A stretch of DNA of 5,081 nucleotides from Candidatus Portnoybacteria bacterium CG08_land_8_20_14_0_20_40_83 (GTDB taxonomy: Bacteria; Patescibacteriota; Minisyncoccia; Portnoybacterales; GWB1-42-6), in contig PEYL01000044.1 in the NCBI GenBank assembly GCA_002774415.1, positions 1 through 5,081 of the forward strand, read 5' to 3'. This document shows positions 1-3,041 of this stretch, one piece after another (position 1 is the stretch's first letter; every line of letters begins with the position of its first letter). A program made the position numbers and the translations under genes. Below the pieces are notes generated by a model that was not told where the DNA came from, did no database searches, and saw nothing but the letters and a program-made list of their open reading frames with translations.

Positions 1-57
1 CGATTTTCACGAAATTAAATTTTTTGTTCAAAAAATCGGAACGAACCCCACGCTTTC

Positions 58-86
58 GGACAAAATTGTTTCCTACAATTTTGTCC
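58..86. repeat. Perfect 12-bp stem-loop
   Basis: GGACAAAATTGT (58-69) and ACAATTTTGTCC (75-86) are perfect reverse complements around a 5-nt loop. Neither strand has a T-run directly after the stem, so it is not a standard intrinsic terminator. It lies in gene-free DNA downstream of tRNA-Ala as that gene is read. It may be a REP-like intergenic palindrome or a structured 3' end. Confidence 0.6.
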
Positions 87-92
87 CGCCGT

Positions 93-203
93 TTAATTTT
101 TTGGCTGAAATGAATTCAAAAAGTTTTGCCGAGCCCCGAGCGAAGCGAGGGGCGAGGCAGAATTCCCCAGCCGAAAACTTGCAAAGTTGCGTTTGGTGGA
201 CAT
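93..203 (-). CDS. Possible 36-aa ORF or truncated gene start with strong RBS
   Basis: On the minus strand AAGGAGGA (219-212) sits 8 nt before an ATG at 203, which is textbook Shine-Dalgarno spacing. The ORF then reads MSTKRNFASF and continues straight through the composite palindrome to a stop at 93-95. Its last two thirds are therefore encoded by repeat DNA and have no recognisable domain. It could be the first codons of a gene interrupted by the palindrome, a real micro-protein, or chance. No function can be given. The same region also carries CC-GAA-GC and GC-GAA-GG segments that could form a hairpin, so the GGAGG may belong to a repeat rather than an RBS. Confidence 0.2.
   Translation of the reverse strand: MSTKRNFASFRLGNSASPLASLGARQNFLNSFQPKN
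103..172. repeat. Composite palindrome with tandem GA/GA positions and GCGAAGC tip
   Basis: Read inward on the plus strand, the pairing segments are GGCTG/CAGCC (103-107, 168-172), GAATTC/GAATTC (112-117, 160-165), TGCC/GGCA (127-130, 156-159) and GCCCC/GGGGC (133-137, 149-153), with the tip GCGAAGC (140-146). Two internal positions are GA opposite GA (131-132 with 154-155, and 138-139 with 147-148), which could form sheared G.A pairs in single-stranded DNA or RNA. GCGAAGC is known as an exceptionally stable DNA mini-hairpin. The DNA-repeat reading is inference; no T-tract follows. Confidence 0.6.
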
Positions 204-271
204 GGCGAGAATCCTCCTTCGCGTAAAGCTTCGGATGGACACAGTCGGACTCGCGTCTCCGCAACCCGCCT

Positions 272-368
272 CCGCCGTAATCGTGGACCGAAGGGGATTT
301 GAACCCCTGACCCCTGCAATGCGAATGCAGTGCTCTACCACTGAGCTATCGGCCCACGGCTACGGCGG
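272..368. repeat. Inverted repeat pairing leader and trailer of tRNA-Ala
   Basis: CCGCCGTA (272-279) and TACGGCGG (361-368) are perfect reverse complements placed symmetrically around tRNA-Ala. They are separated from the acceptor stem by a 3x3 internal loop and a short GTG/CAC match. In the precursor RNA this would extend the acceptor stem by a second helix. The leader strand overlaps a competing leader hairpin (364-392), so the two folds exclude each other. Confidence 0.5.
284..355 (-). tRNA. tRNA-Ala (anticodon CGC)
   Basis: The 72-nt cloverleaf on the minus strand is complete: acceptor GGGCCGA/TCGGTCC, D stem GCTC/GAGC with loop AGTGGTA, anticodon stem CTGCA/TGCAG with loop TTCGCAT, T stem AGGGG/CCCCT with loop TTCAAAT, and discriminator A. 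The anticodon is CGC (plus-strand 321-323), reading GCG. The acceptor carries G3.U70, the alanine identity pair, which confirms the assignment. No CCA is encoded after the discriminator (ACGA follows), so CCA must be added enzymatically. Confidence 0.97.
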
Positions 369-392
369 GCACAGTGCGAATGCTTGCCCGCC
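364..392. repeat. GC-rich hairpin in the tRNA-Ala leader
   Basis: GGCGGGC (364-370) and GCCCGCC (386-392) pair around a 15-nt loop. The loop, read on the minus strand, contains GCATTCGCA, the same nine bases as the anticodon loop region of the adjacent tRNA-Ala. It may be debris of a duplicated tRNA or a coincidence. Whether it is transcribed is unknown. Confidence 0.4.
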
Positions 393-401
393 ATAGTTTT
401 A

Positions 402-422
402 GCGACGGCGGGTCGCGTTTTT
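402..422 (+). terminator. Weak terminator-like hairpin with T5 tract
   Basis: GCGAC (402-406), loop GGCGG and GTCGC (412-416) are followed by G and TTTTT on the plus strand. The T-tract is on the wrong side to end the minus-strand gene that stops at 424, and no plus-strand gene enters from the left. The stem is only 5 bp. It may end antisense transcription or be incidental. Confidence 0.25.
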
Positions 423-423
423 A

Positions 424-732
424 TTAAATATCGCTGTTAAACACTTTTCTTATAATTTCCGCCTCTTTTTGCAAAATTTCGTTTTCTTCATATTCGCCGC
501 TGTGGGCGCGAACGCCGTGATAAGAAGGTTTTTTCTGGTCAAGATGCAAATTAACAAAAACAAAATCCTCGTCCCTTTTGACAAAAGCATGAAATTTAGG
601 ATAATCGCCCGAACTTAACCGGCGCTGATAACCCTCCTCCCCTGTCCGCTGGTTCTTACCCACAAAACTATATCCCGCCTTTCGCATCAGATTCAAAGGC
701 GTGTCTTTTAAGTTTTTGAAATTTAATCTCAT
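424..732 (-). CDS. Small conserved protein of unknown function (102 aa)
   Basis: No enzymatic family is recognised. The protein is soluble, with no signal peptide or membrane segment. Visible blocks are MRLNFKNLKDTPLNLMRKAG at the N-terminus, YQRRLSSGDYPKFHAFVKR at about 35-53, NLHLDQKKPSYHGVRAHSGE at about 61-80, and a charged C-terminal helix. I associate proteins of this size and pattern with CPR genomes, where they are annotated as hypothetical; that is recollection, not a search result. The start at 732 is the only ATG giving the full N-terminal block. Its own upstream region was replaced by the GIY-YIG element: the TATG containing its start codon is one copy of the 4-bp duplication (730-733). 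Before insertion its ATG lay four bases after the alkD stop, which implies an alkD operon. No Shine-Dalgarno now precedes it, so expression may be altered. Confidence 0.75.
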   Translation of the reverse strand: MRLNFKNLKDTPLNLMRKAGYSFVGKNQRTGEEGYQRRLSSGDYPKFHAFVKRDEDFVFVNLHLDQKKPSYHGVRAHSGEYEENEILQKEAEIIRKVFNSDI

Positions 733-733
733 A

Positions 734-1055
734 CCAGGTAGTGAAAATTCGACTAATTTTTATTTAATCTTTTTGAGTAAAAATACTCTTTTAAGATGCG
801 CTTCAGCAACCGACTACCTTGACTTGTTTTAAGATATTTTTCTCTACGCCTTGCGTCTTTCTCGCTTTTATAAGCTTCGTAATGTATTAATTGCCAAGGA
901 ATATATGGTTTTGTCGAAAAATTTAATCCGCGATTATGTTCATCTATTCTTTTTCTTAAATCTGAAGTATATCCGATATAAAGCTCATCAAATTTTAAAC
1001 TTTCGAGCAGATATACATAATGAAACATAATCGCAGTCGAATTTCTACTACCTGG
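734..1055. mobile_element. GIY-YIG-carrying mobile element with 20-bp terminal inverted repeats and CATA duplication
   Basis: The left end CCAGGTAGTGAAAATTCGAC (734-753) and the reverse complement of the right end CCAGGTAGTAGAAATTCGAC (1036-1055) match at 18 of 20 bases, differing only at positions 10-11 (GA versus AG). The unit is flanked by CATA at 730-733 and CATA at 1056-1059, consistent with a 4-bp target duplication. The single gene, a GIY-YIG nuclease, fills nearly all the interior; its stop codon shares a base with the left repeat. Removing the unit and one CATA gives alkD stop TAA, four bases, then the ATG of the 102-aa gene, a normal tight operon junction. Related ends occur at 4550-4651 and 4591-4621. 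No known IS family matches that I can name. Whether the GIY-YIG protein itself moves the element is inference. Confidence 0.75.
753..1028 (-). CDS. GIY-YIG single-domain endonuclease (91 aa), candidate mobilising enzyme
   Basis: A stand-alone GIY-YIG nuclease domain, as in the UPF0213/YhbQ-type proteins. Numbered from the ATG at 1028, the GIY strand is YVY (4-6), the YIG strand is YIGY (17-20), the conserved Arg lies in DLRKRIDEHN (R25, with H31 and N32), and the metal-binding Glu is E63 in RREKYLKTSQG. The family cleaves DNA with one divalent metal ion; members occur in UvrC, Slx1 and homing endonucleases. There is no extra DNA-binding domain. An in-frame ATG at 1058 would add ten residues (MPGSRNSTAI), but these are translated from the terminal repeat and the first ATG lies in the flanking duplication outside the element, so 1028 is preferred. 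No Shine-Dalgarno is visible. The gene lies inside a repeat-bounded unit between alkD and the 102-aa gene, which suggests a role in element movement rather than repair. Confidence 0.88.
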   Translation of the reverse strand: MFHYVYLLESLKFDELYIGYTSDLRKRIDEHNRGLNFSTKPYIPWQLIHYEAYKSEKDARRREKYLKTSQGSRLLKRILKEYFYSKRLNKN

Positions 1056-1062
1056 CATATTT

Positions 1063-1737
1063 TTATTTTAATCTTTCCTGCACCGCGAGGCTGGTCAGTT
1101 CTCTGATAGCATCTTTCGCAATCCATTTGGCGGCCTTGCTGTCTATTTTCAAAATCTCTCTCGCGACTTTTATCGCTTCTTTGTTTAAATTTTTATTTCG
1201 CTTCCCTATTTGCCGTAATGCCCAATTGACGGCTTTTTTAACATAATTCCGTTCATCGGCTGATTCGCGTTTGATAATTGGCATAAATTTTTTAAATTCC
1301 GCATCACTCATCTCATTTTTGGCAAAGGCCAAAGAAGCCATTAGCGCAAAGCCAGCACGCTTGATGAATTCGGATCTGTTTTTGCTCCACTCAAAACATT
1401 TTTTCGGCGCTTCTTTTGTGTATCGGAAAAGGTTCATGCAAACCTGGTCGCAGACGTCCCAAGAATCAAAATCGCGGACCCATTTGTCCATCTGTTTTTC
1501 CGTAACTTGCGCGACATCATCAACCATTCCAGCCAAAATCCTTGCCTCATGGATTTTTGAATCCCAAAGTTTCTGCGCCAGCTTGCGATTCTTACCTATC
1601 TTTTTAGCCAACGTCCTCAATTTAGGAATTGAAACCCCCAGCGTGTTTTTTGAATTTATCCCAAACCTAGCCATGCCTGCCACGTTTTTAGGATTAACTA
1701 AGGATTTTAATTTTTTGATAATTTCGGCGTATTGCAT
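1063..1737 (-). CDS. AlkD-like DNA alkylation repair glycosylase (224 aa)
   Basis: This is an all-helical HEAT-like-repeat protein of the AlkC/AlkD family (COG4912), cytoplasmic and DNA-bound. AlkD removes positively charged alkylated bases such as N3-methyladenine and N7-methylguanine from DNA without flipping the base. The N-terminal NPKNVAGMARFGI (15-27) is typical of the family. W93 and D97 in DSWDVCDQ, and W172 in VNWALRQIGKRN, have the spacing of the catalytic Trp109, Asp113 and Trp187 of Bacillus cereus AlkD. Length matches the family. An in-frame TGA lies three codons upstream, so the ATG at 1737 is the start, with only AAAAGAG before it. A stronger AAGGAG lies about 24 nt upstream and precedes an overlapping out-of-frame ATG (18 codons), perhaps a leader peptide. 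The gene probably once formed an operon with the 102-aa gene, now split by the GIY-YIG element. Confidence 0.92.
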   Translation of the reverse strand: MQYAEIIKKLKSLVNPKNVAGMARFGINSKNTLGVSIPKLRTLAKKIGKNRKLAQKLWDSKIHEARILAGMVDDVAQVTEKQMDKWVRDFDSWDVCDQVCMNLFRYTKEAPKKCFEWSKNRSEFIKRAGFALMASLAFAKNEMSDAEFKKFMPIIKRESADERNYVKKAVNWALRQIGKRNKNLNKEAIKVAREILKIDSKAAKWIAKDAIRELTSLAVQERLK

Positions 1738-1819
1738 CTCTTTTCAACATTAAACAAATTATCTCCTTTTGTAAAGTTAAATCTATCACCTCAAAAAAAT
1801 TTTATCCATTTACACAAAA

Positions 1820-1855
1820 TGTCGTATGTTCTCACGATTGTGAGAACATACGACA
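1820..1855. repeat. 36-bp palindrome downstream of the PaaX/Cas2-like gene
   Basis: TGTCGTATGTTCTCAC and GTGAGAACATACGACA are perfect 16-nt complements around GATT, which itself adds an A-T pair and a G.T wobble. It lies 46 bp after the stop codon of the 198-aa gene and 82 bp upstream of alkD's start. No T-run follows on either strand. It shares its outer TGTCGTA and inner TCACGAT with the palindrome at 2520-2555, while four intervening bases per arm differ in a compensated way. Confidence 0.85.
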
Positions 1856-1901
1856 AGACAATCAAAAACCTATCCAGAATAAAAACGGAGTTAATAAAAG
1901 A

Positions 1902-2498
1902 CTAATTTTTGAATTGGATTAAACTTCCTGTTTTGCTCACAGCAAAAATTTCCACAAAAGAGAAAATATTCATCCTTTTTAAATCGTCAATAAATTCTTG
2001 CGGCAATCCCCTCTTCCCGGCCCAAACGCTTTTTTGAAGCATTCCAAATTTTAAATTTTTAAGCGCGCATCTTAACCAATCTCTTTTCCGTCTTTCTTCC
2101 TCTGGAATATCAAAGATGATAATTTTTAATGTTTCATCTTCTTCATTTTTATACTTAGAACGGGCTGGCAATTTTGTTTTATCCGACCGAAATTCTTTCA
2201 GAATCATTTTTCCCTTAGATGTCAGTTGAAAAATTTTTTTATTTTTCCTTTCTATATTACAAATTAAATCATCTTTTTTAAGCCTATAAACAAAATCATC
2301 AAATCGTCTTTTCGTCTGCCTATCAATGAGCTTATTTGATGTCTCTTTTGATTCCCGAGCATGCTTTCTTTCTAGTGAATACTCCATTTTTGAATATGAT
2401 GTCCCGTATGGCTGACAAAATATAAAAAATATATCGTCTAGTGTTTTCGCTGTTCTTTCAATAAATTCTAAAATTTTTATTCTCTTTTCGCTTTTCAT
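1902..2498 (-). CDS. PaaX/Cas2-like winged-helix protein (198 aa)
   Basis: The N-terminal half is basic and contains a winged-helix DNA-binding segment: RRFDDFVYRLKKDDLICNIE (64-83), then a wing-like KKIFQLTSKGKMIL (87-100). The C-terminal half (about 123-190) is a Cas2/PaaX-C type ferredoxin-like domain: LKIIIFDIPEEERRKRDWLR with Asp130 in the Cas2 catalytic-Asp position, then LQKSVW (154-159), the counterpart of Cas2's RVQKSVFE. PaaX itself represses phenylacetate catabolism genes, but nothing here suggests that pathway. No cas1 or CRISPR array is present, so it is not a CRISPR adaptation gene in this context. Similar proteins are frequent in Parcubacteria as far as I recall, role unknown. 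It is bounded by two matching palindromes. An ATAATC-type promoter with TATAAT ends only four bases before the ATG, so the message may be leaderless. Possible roles are an autorepressor binding the palindromes or a mobile-element protein. Confidence 0.8.
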   Translation of the reverse strand: MKSEKRIKILEFIERTAKTLDDIFFIFCQPYGTSYSKMEYSLERKHARESKETSNKLIDRQTKRRFDDFVYRLKKDDLICNIERKNKKIFQLTSKGKMILKEFRSDKTKLPARSKYKNEEDETLKIIIFDIPEEERRKRDWLRCALKNLKFGMLQKSVWAGKRGLPQEFIDDLKRMNIFSFVEIFAVSKTGSLIQFKN

Positions 2499-2502
2499 AA
2501 AG

Positions 2503-2508
2503 ATTATA
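2503..2508 (-). promoter_or_regulatory. Consensus -10 box TATAAT just before the 198-aa gene
   Basis: On the minus strand TATAAT ends four bases before the ATG at 2498, so transcription would start at or within a few bases of the start codon. No Shine-Dalgarno is present, which fits leaderless translation. A -35 hexamer at 17-18 bp would fall inside the palindrome 2520-2555 and is poor. A protein bound to that palindrome would block this promoter. Expected position is the only support. Confidence 0.4.
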
Positions 2509-2519
2509 AAAACTATTGA

Positions 2520-2555
2520 TGTCGTAGTTATTCACGATCGTGAATAACTACGACA
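2520..2555. repeat. Perfect 36-bp palindrome upstream of the PaaX/Cas2-like gene
   Basis: The half-site TGTCGTAGTTATTCACGA is followed immediately by its exact reverse complement, so all 36 bp are self-complementary. It begins 21 bp upstream of the start codon. It is a divergent sister of the palindrome at 1820-1855, with TGTCGTA outside and TCACGA inside in both. It may be an operator, the end of a mobile unit, or a cruciform/hairpin recognised as structure. Confidence 0.88.
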
Positions 2556-2589
2556 ATGACTTACAAAAATTTTAGATTTTTTAATCCAG

Positions 2590-2627
2590 TCTGGCCGCTG
2601 GGAATCGAACCCAGCCTTCACGCACCC
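2590..2627 (-). pseudogene. 3' half of a tRNA (remnant, probably tRNA-Pro)
   Basis: On the minus strand: anticodon-stem 3' strand within GGGTGCGTG, a 4-nt variable region AAGG, T stem CTGGG/CCCAG with loop TTCGATT, acceptor 3' strand CGGCCAG and discriminator A. The matching 5' acceptor (CTGGCCG), D arm and anticodon loop are absent upstream, where tRNA-Pro ends instead. GGGTGCGTG is identical to the same segment of the intact tRNA-Pro, and G72/A73 is proline-like. It is best read as a truncated tRNA copy. Confidence 0.7.
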
Positions 2628-2747
2628 TTGCCCCGTTAGATATTTTCTGTCGGGCTGCCGGGATTCGAACCCGGATTACACGCACCCGAAGCGTGCGTAA
2701 TGCCATTATACAACAGCCCGGTTATATCTAACGGGGCGAACGTGCGT
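2620..2747. repeat. 24-nt imperfect inverted repeat bracketing tRNA-Pro
   Basis: Arms 2620-2643 and 2724-2747 are complementary at 21 of 24 positions, including 14 uninterrupted pairs (2630-2643 with 2724-2737). They lie a few bases outside the mature tRNA-Pro ends, so leader and trailer could form a long helix around the tRNA. The outermost six pairs use the anticodon-stem-like ACGCAC/GTGCGT of the flanking tRNA fragments. CCCCG of the leader can pair instead with CGGGG at the other end of a leader hairpin (2732-2757). Confidence 0.7.
2650..2720 (-). tRNA. tRNA-Pro (anticodon CGG)
   Basis: The complete 71-nt cloverleaf has acceptor CGGGCTG/CAGCCCG, D arm GTAT/TTAC with loop AATGGCA, anticodon stem CACGC/GCGTG with loop TTCGGGT, variable TAAT, T stem CCGGG/CCCGG with loop TTCGAAT, and discriminator A. 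The anticodon is CGG (plus-strand 2686-2688), reading CCG. C1-G72 with A73 is the bacterial proline signature. D stem pair 13-22 is T.T, otherwise all stems pair. CCA is not encoded. The 11-nt leader GTTAGATATAA is shared with an adjacent tRNA 5' fragment. Confidence 0.95.
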
Positions 2748-2752
2748 ATTTA

Positions 2753-2788
2753 CCCCGTACCATCCCGCAAAGCGGGATTGGTTCGGGG
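2753..2788. repeat. GC-rich hairpin between tRNA-Pro and the upstream tRNA fragment
   Basis: CCCCG/CGGGG (2753-2757, 2784-2788), ACC/GGT (2759-2761, 2780-2782) and ATCCCGC/GCGGGAT (2762-2768, 2772-2778) pair around an AAA loop, with one mismatch and one bulged T. No T-tract follows on either strand. It directly follows the tRNA-like 5' fragment on the minus strand and may mark the point where that tRNA copy was broken. Confidence 0.6.
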
Positions 2789-2789
2789 C

Positions 2790-2809
2790 TACCGCTATAC
2801 TATACCCCG
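2790..2809 (-). pseudogene. 5' fragment of a tRNA preceded by the same leader as tRNA-Pro
   Basis: After the leader GTTAGATATAA (2811-2821, minus) the sequence continues like a tRNA: acceptor CGGGGTA, TA, D stem GTAT and D loop AGCGGTA with the invariant GG. It then runs into an unrelated hairpin and lacks a D-stem 3' strand, anticodon and T arms. tRNA-Pro has the identical 11-nt leader at 2722-2732, likewise one base before its C1, and 14 of the 20 bases agree. It looks like a decayed tandem duplicate. Confidence 0.6.
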
Positions 2810-2845
2810 CTTATATCTAACAAAATACAAAAAAATTAAAAATTC

Positions 2846-2992
2846 TTGCATGGCAAAAATTTTGTGAGAAAATCGAGATGAGCGAAGCGTTAAAAAATTG
2901 CCGAGCGAGCCCCCGCCGCAGCGGGGAGCGCGAGTTTACGAGGCAATTTTAGCTAAGCGAATCCGATTTTATCAAAATTTTATGCCCTGCAA
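2846..2992. repeat. 147-nt composite inverted repeat
   Basis: Segments pair inward as TTGCA/TGCAA, GGCA/TGCC, AAAATTTTG/CAAAATTTT (2856-2864, 2973-2981), AAAATCG/CGATTTT, AAAATTGCC/GGCAATTTT (2894-2902, 2942-2950), GA opposite GA (2903-2904, 2940-2941) and CCCCGC/GCGGGG (2911-2916, 2921-2926). A GCGAAGC mini-hairpin (2882-2888) sits on the left arm only. It resembles the 103-172 palindrome in build. The window's first bases, CGATTTTCACGAAATT, resemble the reverse complement of this element's left arm, so another copy may begin outside. There is no ORF. No clear flanking duplication was found. Confidence 0.65.
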
Positions 2993-3004
2993 AGCAGTCT
3001 TTTC

Positions 3005-3032
3005 GCTACTTTTCTGCTGCCAGAAAAGTAGC
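3005..3032 (-). terminator. Perfect 12-bp hairpin downstream of the nucleotidyltransferase gene
   Basis: GCTACTTTTCTG (3005-3016) and CAGAAAAGTAGC (3021-3032) pair around CTGC. It starts 9 nt after the stop codon on the minus strand, where a terminator would lie, but GAAAAGAC follows rather than a T-tract. It may be a 3' stabilising structure, a Rho-type end, or part of the neighbouring repeat; CTGC-AAA-GCAG (2987-2997) is close by. Confidence 0.4.
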
Positions 3033-3041
3033 TTAAAAATT

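Noticed and set aside
187..396. Plus-strand ORF across the tRNA-Ala region
   Set aside because: It runs through the antisense of a complete tRNA gene and its GC-rich flanks, with no domain or ribosome site.
753..1058. Upstream ATG at 1058 as start of the GIY-YIG gene
   Set aside because: The extra ten residues are encoded by the terminal repeat and the ATG lies in the flanking duplication outside the element; the domain starts cleanly from 1028.
1271..1753. Long plus-strand ORF (160 codons) opposite alkD
   Set aside because: It is the antisense shadow of a clear AlkD-family gene; no recognisable domain and no ribosome site.
1820..1855. Intrinsic terminator for the PaaX/Cas2-like gene
   Set aside because: The stem is strong but no T-tract follows on the minus strand, and a sister palindrome stands upstream of the same gene.
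1902..2498. CRISPR Cas2
   Set aside because: The C-terminal fold is Cas2-like, but there is an N-terminal winged helix, no cas1, and no array of direct repeats with spacers.
2590..2809. Split or intron-bearing tRNA with tRNA-Pro inside the intron
   Set aside because: The outer 5' piece (CGGGGTA) cannot pair with the outer 3' acceptor strand (CGGCCAG), and the 5' piece lacks a completed D arm; duplication debris explains it better.
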